Shown here piece by piece: positions 9,701 to 17,294 of a stretch of DNA of 64,000 nucleotides; positions within the stretch are counted from its first letter, which is position 1; the number at the start of each line of letters is the position of its first letter. Below the pieces are notes generated by a model, which was not told the DNA's origin, did not search any database, and saw nothing but the letters and a program-made list of their open reading frames with translations. The DNA comes from Medakamo hakoo. Taxonomy: Eukaryota; Chlorophyta; Trebouxiophyceae; Coccomyxaceae. Made by a program: the position numbers and the translations under genes. Where the stretch lies: contig CP089454.1 of assembly GCA_026636295.1 (NCBI GenBank), forward strand, positions 930,001-994,000, in the 5' to 3' direction.

Positions 9701-10146
9701 CCCTGCACGGCGACGCCCCCCCGCGCTGGCGCCGCCTGGACGTCAAAGTGTACTCCCGCGTCTCCCTGCCCACAGCCGTCTGTTACTTCACCGGCGACGG
9801 CTCGTTCAACCGGGCGCTGCGGTACTGGGCGAAAGACTCGTCCGCGGCGCGCGAGTCCGCCCGGCGCTGGTGCGCGCAGCAGGCGCCTGGCAGCCACGGC
9901 GCCCGGTCCGCCACGGGCTGGCACCTGTCCGACACGCACATGTTCCCGATCGACCTGTCCGCCGACCGCAACGCGACGCGCAAGCCCGTCGGGCCGTCCG
10001 CCGCGCTGACGTGCGAGACGGACATCTTTGAGTTCCTGGGGCTGGCGATGGTGCCGCCGTTCGCCCGCACCTTCACGGCCCGCCGGCCCAAGGCGGCCGG
10101 CGGCGGTGGCGGCGGGCCGGACGGCTACGTCCCACCCAAGTGGTGA
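6721..10146 (+). CDS. POLL: Family X DNA polymerase, DNA polymerase lambda-like, with BRCT region
   Basis: Single exon, 1141 aa, about twice the length of typical Pol lambda. Residues about 185-320 look like a BRCT domain (FTHVVIDAL...LPFSWLTDCNKA). The 8-kDa lyase-type domain follows from about 580; LGVKTVEKVWEVLATGKL matches the Pol beta helix-hairpin region and keeps the presumed Schiff-base lysine (K663). The fingers motif GLKHYDDFCARIPADEV is present. All three catalytic aspartates can be placed: D826 and D828 in GDIDLLI, and D1007 in RRLDVKVY. The sugar-discrimination motif YFTGDGSFNRA and the C-terminal DIFEFLGLAMVPP also match. Unusual points are about 17 extra residues between GSW and GDID in the nucleotide-binding loop, a long acidic/Ser insert after it, and a poly-Ala run near residue 380. 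Family X enzymes fill gaps in base excision and end-joining repair in the nucleus. Confidence 0.92.
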   Translation: MPLVAHLLLDGSRLPGPAGSLALGPAAQSPTWLTRDLLLGAVPAGTSPATLRALAAALPADRLVALAAGGSAKGAYVTAGEGAGLTIASPEGPSGPASTATLPPGGAGRAPSGSVLTFPGGRFGVRLEAMTREAWAAAQAPHVAPAVPPARPPAPPPARRRHTAPDHTAFVKTLAAAHKPGGPLSSLRVAVLNVAHGKKGAEVAAGLGAAVAWLADDDPLDGGWPASQRAMVSGRGGGEPPSPPPAPPFTHVVIDALDSGFLSTFTKNRLRAAGLLPPPGTAAGASWAPPPGTPPVLPFSWLTDCNKARAVVDAAPVSAAFVAAILQAEADAAADAAERKAAAEAGARKRAAAAEARATPRAKRGARAHAGYGNKPTPAAAAAAAAAAAAAAAAAATAATATAAPVPIVPIWPPKGEDDDGEASGGDAGGGGGGCPPPHPPALPPTQQIAPEDACAMVAAAATAYAAYAPGHTSAPSPTTPPRFKWTGGDSGHTWGAGDVWVEPFTAAGIKDTLDKLYKFWAPWRSKVKAKSAEAAAAGAVLSPGTAAEAADEGTESEGSGSDDDGGGAAAAAATASARRRAINTVCAHPACALRPYCIVDMLTRAEALYTKQGADFFRGRNLRHGIEAVASWTRPLNTLDDVKGLHRPGLPDAKLGVKTVEKVWEVLATGKLDRLNAALADPATVARKALAKIWGVGETTAGRWVAAGITSVADLRAEVSKPGGGRVGALTINQALGLKHYDDFCARIPADEVRAVLAAARAAAFDALGCDADGYPLDGSPGRRSPGAVPAHVRACGSWLRANAAADIPAAAAGLAAARQATYGDIDLLIAPPPPPPPQTARRATDGEPSTGAPVHRDERTDSDDGESSKKTKRTTSRGASTAGAASAQAAMDRALLMEGTRSATEANHALLRAVLEGIAARGFEVEAANSEAWYAPTPRRLAHKVDRATLADEGEGAPLLSPPPGARSGGADAAGAPGSWMGAVRLPPGHPALHGDAPPRWRRLDVKVYSRVSLPTAVCYFTGDGSFNRALRYWAKDSSAARESARRWCAQQAPGSHGARSATGWHLSDTHMFPIDLSADRNATRKPVGPSAALTCETDIFEFLGLAMVPPFARTFTARRPKAAGGGGGGPDGYVPPKW

Positions 10147-10330
10147 GTGAGGCGGAGGGGAGGAGAGGGAGCCGGCCTGGGCCCCCCTGTCTTGCTTGCT
10201 TTAGAGCGCGCATCCTTCTTGCTTCTTTTTCAGTCTTTACAGAAAAACAAACACATGCTTCCTGGGCGCGGGTTTTTTTAGGGGGGCGTCCATGCAAAAA
10301 GAAACAAAACAAAAAAACACACAACCCGCT

Positions 10331-12703
10331 TCAGGCCTCCTCGCCCGCCCACTCCGCCTCCTCCTCTTCCTCGCCCTCGCCGCTCCACACGCGGATGCTC
10401 CTGTCATCCGACGCGGAGACGAAGAGCCCCGGATCCGTGGGGTGCCACGCCACCGCGTTGACGGTGCCGGCGTGGCCGGGCAGGGACGCGAGCGCCTCGC
10501 CCGTGCCGCGGTGGAAGACGTAGACGCGGCCGTCCTCCGCGCCCGCCAGCACGAAGCGCCGGTCCGCGCCGCCAAACGTGGACCGGACGACGAAGCGGCC
10601 CGGGGACGGGGTGGGGCCCGTGTACGCCATGGACGCCCGGGCGGGCGGCGGGCGCAGGGAGGAGGGCGGCGGGCGGCCCCGGGGCGCGGCACCGCCGCCA
10701 CGCCCGGCAGCCGCCGCCGCCGCCGCGGCAACGCCGTCCAACGCGTCGCCCACGTCCCACTCGTGCAGGGTCTGGTTCGCCAGATTGAGCAGCAGGGCCC
10801 GGCCGTCGGGCGCCAGGGACAAGGAAATGATGGCTTCCGCCTCCGTGACGAGCGGGGCGCCGCCGCCGACTGTCCCGGCAGCGGTGGTGGGCGGCGCGGG
10901 CTCGCCAGGCGCGGCGGCCGCACCACCACCGCGCGACGGCGGCGGCGGCACCCGCGGCGGGCGCAAGTCCAGAGCCCCAGCGGGCGGAGGCGGAAACGCG
11001 CGGAACGCCAGCGGCGGCGGGGGAGGCGGCGGGCGGGGCGGGGGAGGTGGCAGGCCGGGCGCGGGCACGGCGTCGGCCGGCCCGCCCTCGCCCGCGCCGC
11101 TGCTGCCGCCGCCCGGCAGCAAGACTTCCGCCCCGCCCGCGCCCAGGTCCCACACCCGCACCCGGCGCTCCGACGACGACGTCAACAGGAAACGCCCGCC
11201 CGGGACGACAGCCAAGTCCGCGACGCGCGGCGACCGCCAGTGGAGCAGGGACGCGCCGGTCTCGCCGTCGCACACGTGGACCGTGCGGTCGTGGCCCGCC
11301 GTGACCAGGCGCGGCGGCGCCAGGCCCTCCGCCGCCGGCAGCCAGGCGACGGCCGTCACGAGCGCCGTGTGGTGGGTCAGCGTGGCCCGGCACTCCCCCG
11401 AGCCCACGTCCCACAGCCGGACTGAGCCGTCGGGGCCCGCGCTGGCGAGGGTGGCGTCGTCGGGCGAGAAGGCCAACACGGCGACGGGGCCGGTGTGGCC
11501 GCGCAGGGTGGCGCGTTTAGTCAGGCGAGGCGGAGGCGGAGGCGGAGGAGGAGCGCCGTGGGCGGCGGACCCGTTGGCGGCCGCGGAGCCGTTGGCGGCG
11601 GCGGAGCCGTTGGCGGCGGCGGGCCCGTTGGGCGCCGGGCGCGCCTGCCCCGCCCCGCGCGCGGCCACCTCCCACAGAATGGCCGCGCCGTCCGCGCCGC
11701 CGCTGGCCATGAAGCGCCCGTCGTGCGAGAAGGCGACGTGCCAGACTTCATCTTCATGGTCCGTCAGCACCTGGATGGTGGTCGACGGAATGCCGCCGCG
11801 CGGCGGCACGAAATCCCGGAGCAGCGAGCGCCGCGCGGGCGGCGGGCCGTTGAAGAAACGCGCGGCCGCCAGCTGGGCGTCCAGGGCCTGTTCGATCAAA
11901 ACCTCCAGGCGGTGCGGCGGCAGTAGGGCTCCCGGCGGGGCGGTGGCTTCGAGCGCGGCCAAGGCGGCGGCGCGGGAGCCGGCCTCGGGCCCCAGCCAGC
12001 CGGCTTCCGACCGCAGGGCGGGGCCGCCCGGCGGCGCGACGAGGCAGGCGGAGAGCGCGCGCAGCGCGGCCGCGTCGGGGGCCAGCGCCGCCAAGCGCCC
12101 GCGTAGGGTTTTGAGGGCGGCGGCCACGTCGCCCGCGTCCAGGGCCTCTAAAAACGCCTCGCGCAGGATGATGTAGGAGGCGGCCCGGCCGCGGGCGCCG
12201 GTCGCCAGGCCCAGGGCGGGGAGGGCGGCCAGCGCGGCCTCCCACTCTCCCGCTTCGACCGCCGCGCGCAGCGCGGCCGCGGCAGGGCCTTCCGCCGCCA
12301 CGCCCGCGGCCGTGGCCAGGGCTTGCGCGACGTCGCCGTGCCCCAACCCAACTAAGGCCTGTTGCAGCAGGCGCACGTACTCGGACCGGCGGATGAGGCC
12401 GCGCGGGCCGACCGTGGGCGTGGCGGCGGCGGCGGTCGGTGGATGACCACTGGCGCCGGCGGCGGCTCCAGTGCTGCCGGCCGCCGCGCCGGGCGGCGAC
12501 GGCGTCGACGGCTCGTCCTGGGCGGCCATGGCGCCAACTGCAGCTGCTGCCCCGTCCAGGGAGGGCCGGGCCCGCTTGGGCGGCCGGGAGGCCGGCGGTC
12601 GCGGCGGCGGGTGGTTGTGGCGGTGGGTGGTGGGGTCGGCGGTCGAAAGCGGCGACGGCAGGGGTGGAGGTGGTTGACTCGACCGTGTGCGGCGGCCGGG
12701 CAT
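10331..12703 (-). CDS. WDR26: WDR26/GID7-like LisH-CTLH-WD40 protein (GID/CTLH E3 ligase)
   Basis: Single exon, 790 aa. The N-terminus is Pro-rich with a basic patch (RPPKRARP) suggesting nuclear entry. A LisH-type helix starts at RRSEYVRLLQQALVGLG. The CTLH region follows (VEAGEWEAALAALPALG...LREAFLEALDAGDVAAALKTL). Seven WD blades follow, from TIQVLTDHEDEVWHVAFSHDG to HAGTVNAVAWHPTDP...SASDDRSIRVW. This order is diagnostic of WDR26/Gid7, a scaffold of the CTLH/GID ubiquitin ligase. The asparagine/alanine repeat NGSAAANGSAAANGSAA and Pro-rich loops inflate the propeller. I chose the ATG at 12703; another in-frame ATG (MAAQDEP) lies about 170 nt downstream. A TGTAA element lies about 95 nt past the stop. 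ARMC8, another subunit of the same complex, lies 4.6 kb to the right. Confidence 0.87.
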   Translation of the reverse strand: MPGRRTRSSQPPPPLPSPLSTADPTTHRHNHPPPRPPASRPPKRARPSLDGAAAAVGAMAAQDEPSTPSPPGAAAGSTGAAAGASGHPPTAAAATPTVGPRGLIRRSEYVRLLQQALVGLGHGDVAQALATAAGVAAEGPAAAALRAAVEAGEWEAALAALPALGLATGARGRAASYIILREAFLEALDAGDVAAALKTLRGRLAALAPDAAALRALSACLVAPPGGPALRSEAGWLGPEAGSRAAALAALEATAPPGALLPPHRLEVLIEQALDAQLAAARFFNGPPPARRSLLRDFVPPRGGIPSTTIQVLTDHEDEVWHVAFSHDGRFMASGGADGAAILWEVAARGAGQARPAPNGPAAANGSAAANGSAAANGSAAHGAPPPPPPPPRLTKRATLRGHTGPVAVLAFSPDDATLASAGPDGSVRLWDVGSGECRATLTHHTALVTAVAWLPAAEGLAPPRLVTAGHDRTVHVCDGETGASLLHWRSPRVADLAVVPGGRFLLTSSSERRVRVWDLGAGGAEVLLPGGGSSGAGEGGPADAVPAPGLPPPPPRPPPPPPPLAFRAFPPPPAGALDLRPPRVPPPPSRGGGAAAAPGEPAPPTTAAGTVGGGAPLVTEAEAIISLSLAPDGRALLLNLANQTLHEWDVGDALDGVAAAAAAAAGRGGGAAPRGRPPPSSLRPPPARASMAYTGPTPSPGRFVVRSTFGGADRRFVLAGAEDGRVYVFHRGTGEALASLPGHAGTVNAVAWHPTDPGLFVSASDDRSIRVWSGEGEEEEEAEWAGEEA

Positions 12704-13374
12704 GCGCAGGTGGGGTGGGGTGTGCGACCTCACAGCCACTCCTCAGCCATGCACAGTCTCACAGACGTGGCGGGCGGAGGGTCGGAGAGGGAGGGGGCGG
12801 TGCCCGGCGCGGCGCACTGTTTTGTTTTCGCGGGAGGGACCGTGCGCGAGCAATGGGGCCGGCGTCGAGCGAGCTCGTGCGGACGCCTCGTGCCGGGGTG
12901 AGGTGCTGCAGCCGACCCGGTCTGTGGGTTGCCAGGACCGTTGGGCGCCTCCTCCGAGAGGCGGGGTGGGGTGCTGGTGGCGTCGCGCGGCGACGCGAGA
13001 GACGGGGAGAGAGCAGGGTGGGCGAGCGAGGAGCGAAACCAGCGAGTGAGAGCGCCGACCCTGGGGCGAGGTGTGTGCGTGTGCGCGACTAGGACGGGAA
13101 ATTTTTTTCGTTTGCAAGGGGGACGAATCAATGGGGAAAAAAGTGGTGCGTATCTGAGCTTCGTTACGGTTTCATGTTGTTCTTCTCAAAGGAGGGGACG
13201 GGGGGGGACAGGGCTGGAACGAATCAAAAAAGGGACGGCGACGGGGCGGGGGGCGGCACAGGGCTTTGTGCGCTGGAAAAGGTCCAAAAAAGAAACGACG
13301 GCCACTCCACCGCACACTGTTTCCTAAAAAACCAAACTCTCGGAGTGAGTGCGTGGTGTGTCACCCACGCACAC
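12704..13374. other. Intergenic region upstream of WDR26, downstream of bZIP
   Basis: 671 bp with no supportable gene. It should contain the WDR26 promoter and leader and the 3' UTR of the bZIP gene. Only a few A/T- and G-rich runs stand out, such as those near 13100-13210. No RNA gene is recognised. Confidence 0.5.
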
Positions 13375-14482
13375 TCACTCCTCCGCCTGCGCGACTTCGG
13401 CCGCCGCGACGTCGGCCAAGTGCTGCATGAGCTGAGCCGGGCCGGAGACGGACTTGAAGAGGCCGGTCGTGGGTGGCGGGCCCGGGCCGCCGCGCGCGAC
13501 GGCGGCGGCCGCGGCTGCAGCGGCGGCCGCAGCCGCGGCCGCCGTCGTGGAGTGGTGGTGGTGGTGGTGCGCGACGGCTACGGCGGCGGCGGCGGCGGCG
13601 GCCGGGTGGTGCGCGGCGGCGGCGGCCGCGGCGGCGTGCTGGCGAGCGGCCCACCCCGCCTGCGCGGCTTGCGCGGCCTGGGCCGCCGCACTGAAGTACG
13701 CGGCCATGCCCGCTAAGTGGCTGGGGTCGTTACCGGGCGCGCCGCCGCCGCCGTCAAAGGGTGGGAGGGGGGGCAGGGGCGCACGCGGCGGGAGGGGAGG
13801 GAGGGCCAGCGGGCCGGGCGGGCCGGGCGGAGAGGGCGCGGCGGCGGTGGTGGCGGGCGATGCCGCGCCACCGGTGGCGCCGCGCTGCGGGGTGAGCACA
13901 GCCGCCGCGACCGGTTCCGGCGGGCTCCCGCCTTGCGCCACCGCCGCCGCCCGGGCCGCAATGTCCGTCGCCGTCGCGAGCTGGCCGCGCAGCAGGGCGA
14001 CCTCGGTCGCGCTCGCGGCCGCGGCCGACCGCGCCGCGTCCCTGTCCGCCACCGCCGCCCGCAGCTCCGCTTCTAGAGTTTCGACGCGGGCGGTCAGGGA
14101 CGCGACCGTGTCGGCGGTGCGCTGGCGGATGCGGCGCGCCGACTCCCGGTTGGACAGGCGGCTGGTGTGGGTGGAGTGGAGTGTGGGTGGTGCAGGTGAG
14201 GGCGGGCGGTGGGAGTGCGCGCGCGCGCGCCCGCTGCCTCCCCTCCCTCCGCTTGCCCGATCCGCCAATCTGCTGCCTCACGCACCGGCGTTCCCGCTTA
14301 TCGAGGGGGTGGTCATGCATGCCGACCTCAAGAGCGGGTGCTGGGCCTGGCGGCGGCGCGGACGCGGCGGGCGCAAGGTCGGCAGCGCCGATTGCCGACG
14401 GCGCGGCGACGGCCGCGCACTCCGCGACAGCGGGCAGCGTGGCCGCTTCCGGCGTCGTGGGCGTCGGCAACCCTCCTTCCAT
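13375..14482 (-). CDS. bZIP transcription factor
   Basis: Two exons, complement(13375..14161, 14286..14482), encode 327 aa; the 124-bp intron is phase 2 and cuts the basic region. The joined basic region reads DKRERRRLSNRESARRIRQR, a plant-type N-x7-R DNA-binding helix. A zipper-like heptad stretch follows (VASLTARVETLEAELRAAV...EVALLRGQLATA). Downstream are Pro-rich, poly-His and poly-Ala tracts and a C-terminal helix LMQHLADVAAAEVAQAEE. It is a nuclear dimeric transcription factor of the group S/G-like plant style. The target is unknown. The intron inside the basic domain supports the splice model, because neither exon alone gives a complete domain. The low-complexity C-terminus may act as an activation region. 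Confidence 0.88.
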
Positions 14483-14830
14483 GGCTAAAAGCGATTGTCT
14501 TTGAGATGGGGGAGGAGCGAAGGTGGGCAGGGGCCTCAGGGCCCTGTTTCGTCGTTTTTCTTTTTCGCGGCTAGCGCGCTCGCCGCGGTTTTTTTCCAGT
14601 CTGCAGCGCGCAACCTCTCCACTCCGTCTCTCCGGTCGACACGCGAGTGTTCGGTTTTTTTGAGGAAACGCACTTGAGAGGAACAGCGCCCACACTGGCT
14701 TACAGAAGCTGCCCCGTCCCCCCTCGGGCTCGCCCTCCTCGGAGCGGGCGATAAAGGAGCTGGTCTTTCCACACACACACACACACACCACCACCACCAC
14801 CACCACCACCACCCGCGACCCCTGTCCCCC
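14483..14830. other. Intergenic region between TIM17 and bZIP
   Basis: 348 bp holding the 3' UTR of TIM17 and the promoter of bZIP, both on the minus strand. A TGTAA on the minus strand (14704..14700) lies 127 nt past the TIM17 stop. A CA/CCA simple repeat occupies 14770-14813. Confidence 0.5.
14770..14813. repeat. Compound CA then CCA microsatellite
   Basis: About nine CA units run directly into about eight CCA units, just past the TIM17 stop codon, so it is transcribed in the TIM17 3' UTR as GGT/GT. Confidence 0.95.
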
Positions 14831-16059
14831 CTAACGGAACCCGCCCTCGCCGCCGCCGCCGCCCTGCAGCTCGGCCGGCATGGGCGGCGGCGCGAACCGG
14901 TCGCTGCCCAGGTCGCCGGACGCAGGCGCCGGCGCGGCGTCGCCGCCCCCGCCCCCGCCGCCGCCAAACCACCCAGAAAACCAGCCGCCACCGCCGCCCC
15001 CACTCCCGCCGTCTCCACCGCTCGTTGACGCGACCGCCTCCGCACCGATGTCCATGCCACCACCACCCAGCACAGGCGCGGGCGCGGGCGCGGGCGCGGG
15101 CGCCACCGGCGGCACGTCCAGCATCGGCGGCGCGGGCGGCGGGGCGGTCATGCGCGTCAGCAGGATGCCCAGCCCCTCAATCATGGCCAGCAGCACGCCG
15201 CCGAAGGCGGCCGACTTAGCCGCGGACCGGGCGCCCGTGCGCAGTTGGAGGAAGCCGCCCGTCAAGGCGCCGGCCGCGATGGAGTTCCAGGGGTCCTCCT
15301 GTTGGTCGGGTTGGGGGAGGGGGGGAGGGGACGTGAGAAAAAAAAAACAGTGGGTGGGCGGAGGAGACAGGCGTGTTGCTGTCCCAAGAAAAAAAACGCG
15401 CCTTTCGCCGCACGGCCACGAGCGTGCAGTCAAACGTGGAAAAGAGGCCGCCCCACACGGCAAAGGAGCCGCCGATGCGCGGGGCTTCCCGGCGGACAGA
15501 CTGTTTTTGAGTGCGTTTTTGTGCGTGGGTGGGTGGGTGAGAGCGGGTTGCATGTGGGAGGCAGGACCGCCGCCCGCCCGCCCGCCCGCCCATCCTCCAC
15601 TCACCTCAAACCCGCCGCGGAAGCGGGCGCCGCCCGGACTGTTCTTCATGCCCTTGAGCATGTGCCAGATGCCGCCGCCGACGGCGCCCATGCCTGGCAG
15701 AGTTTGGTTTGTGATGGGAGGGGGGGAGAGGTGTGGCGTGAGAGACAAGGGAGCGACCGGCGCGCCAGCGCTCTCTCGCTGTCTTTTGTCTTGGGGACGC
15801 CCGGCCCGCGTGCAGGGCGACCCGCCAGCCCTGGTCCATGCCACGGGGTGACACCAGGCTCGCAGCCTTCAGTAGCAGCGGTGGGAAGGGCTGGCGCCCC
15901 GACCATCGCCCCGCGGCGCCGTGCTCTCCGCCTGGGCCGCCGCATTCGCACACACGCACCAAACGCGCCGCCCACGTCGTCCAAGATGCGATCGGGGCAT
16001 GGCTCGCGCTTATGATCGACGGACGGTCCGCCCTGTGGACCAGGTGGTGGGGCCGCCAT
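14831..16059 (-). CDS. TIM17: Mitochondrial import translocase subunit TIM17
   Basis: Four exons, complement(14831..15298, 15402..15500, 15605..15693, 15960..16059), encode 251 aa. The core is typical Tim17: [60 protein letters not shown] and [20 protein letters not shown], with four membrane helices. It forms the TIM23 channel of the inner mitochondrial membrane. After about residue 150 a Gly/Pro/Ala-rich tail of some 100 residues follows, including FSGWFGG. Plant TIM17 proteins also have C-terminal extensions. Introns 1 and 2 are GT-AG. Intron 3 (15299..15401) appears to use a GC donor (AAG|GCGCGT), because this alone keeps the conserved VRRKEDPWN junction. The next in-frame GT donor would delete VRRK. 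Confidence 0.9.
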
Positions 16060-16246
16060 TGCGTGGGTGGGCGTGCCGCAGAGGAAAAAGGTCGACACGC
16101 AGGAAAAATGAGAGTGGGGGCGCGTGCGCACACAGCGCGCGCGCCAACCTAGCCGGTGGACGGAGGAGGGAAACCCACGACGGTGGCCGCACGCACGGAT
16201 GAAGCGTCCTGTCCATCTAAAGAGACAGAGAGAGAGCATTACACAC

Positions 16247-17107
16247 TCATCCCGCCGCCGTCGGCGCCTCCCATCGGAAAAGCCGGGCCGCGTTGCCCCC
16301 CTCGACAGCCGCCCGCACGCCGTCCGGCCGGCCTTCAAACAGCGGGTCCAGCGCACTCCACGCCGCGCCGTACGAACACGCGTCCGTCACCCACGGCCAG
16401 TCCGTCCCGGCCAAGACACGTTCGGGTCCAAACGCTTTCAATGCCGCCGCGCCGGGCCCTGACACGACGGCGGAAAAGGGCGGGCCGTCCCCACCCGCAT
16501 CCATGCGAAACAGCGCAGAGACTTTGACGTGCGTGTTTGGGAGGCGGGCGAGGTCCAGGAGAGCGGCCAGGTCCGCGCCCTCGCGGGCAAAGCCCAGGTG
16601 GTCCAGGATGAGCGGCACGGACGGGTGGGCGGACGCCAGGGCCGCCACAGACCGTGCGAGCGGGGCGAGGCCTTTGAAAGCCATCACGCACACAGGCACG
16701 CCCGCGCCCGCCGCCACGTCCATCAGGGCGTGCCCGGTGCCGTCGTCCATGCGCTCCGGATCCGCCCACAGGTACGGGTTGAAGCGCAGGGCTTTGAAGC
16801 CGGGCGTGGCCAGGGCGGCGGCCGCGGCCGCGGCTGGAGACGGGCCGCGCAGGTCGGCCAGCGCGCACCAGACCAGGCGCCCCCCGGCCGCCGCGATCGC
16901 GCCCGCGCAAAAGGAGTGGTCGGATCCGTAGCACGCGGGTTGGACGACGCAGGCGCCTGCCACGCCCGCGCCGTCCAGGGCAGCCAGGAGGTGCGCCAGG
17001 TCGCCGGCGGGCAGTGGTCGGCCGCCTTGTCCCAGCATGGGTGCGGCGTGCGGGTGGGCGGCGTCGTCGGCCGGCGCCCACAGGTGGACGTGCGAATCAA
17101 AGCGCAT
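16247..17107 (-). CDS. Amidohydrolase-2 family metal-dependent hydrolase (TIM barrel)
   Basis: Single exon, 286 aa from the ATG at 17107. The frame is open upstream to a further ATG at 17227, whose extra 40 residues are Arg/Ser-rich and could be an organellar targeting sequence. DSHVHLW gives the N-terminal HxH metal site, FKALRFNPYLW the strand-2 region, PLILDHLGF a histidine ligand and LAGTDWPW the metal-binding Asp. These are hallmarks of the PF04909-type amidohydrolases (2-pyrone-4,6-dicarboxylate lactonase, sulfomuconolactonase, fuconolactone hydrolase relatives). The substrate cannot be told from sequence. The gene lies between TIM17 and the divergently transcribed ARMC8 gene. A TGTAA lies 3 nt after the stop. 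Confidence 0.8.
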   Translation of the reverse strand: MRFDSHVHLWAPADDAAHPHAAPMLGQGGRPLPAGDLAHLLAALDGAGVAGACVVQPACYGSDHSFCAGAIAAAGGRLVWCALADLRGPSPAAAAAAALATPGFKALRFNPYLWADPERMDDGTGHALMDVAAGAGVPVCVMAFKGLAPLARSVAALASAHPSVPLILDHLGFAREGADLAALLDLARLPNTHVKVSALFRMDAGGDGPPFSAVVSGPGAAALKAFGPERVLAGTDWPWVTDACSYGAAWSALDPLFEGRPDGVRAAVEGGNAARLFRWEAPTAAG

Positions 17108-17294
17108 GGCCGCGACACGTTGTATTTCGAGGCACTCTTGCCTCCTGTTGGAGCTGCTGGAGCGGCGGGAGGCGGGCGGTGGCGGCCCGGGCCTCGTACT
17201 TCTACTAAGGAGGCGTGGACGCATCACCTGTTTCGTGTTTCACAAGTGGGAGAGGGCCATACCAGAGTTCTTGTGCGGGAAAAAAAGCCGTGCG
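17108..17294. promoter_or_regulatory. Divergent promoter spacer, 187 bp
   Basis: This spacer lies between the amidohydrolase and ARMC8 start codons. If the amidohydrolase begins at its upstream ATG (17227) the spacer shrinks to 67 bp. No TATA box is evident. Confidence 0.35.

Noticed and set aside
7504-9939. Long minus-strand frame opposite the DNA polymerase gene
   Set aside because: It has the same GC3-driven antisense openness. The composition is Arg/Gly-rich and the sense strand has all polymerase motifs.
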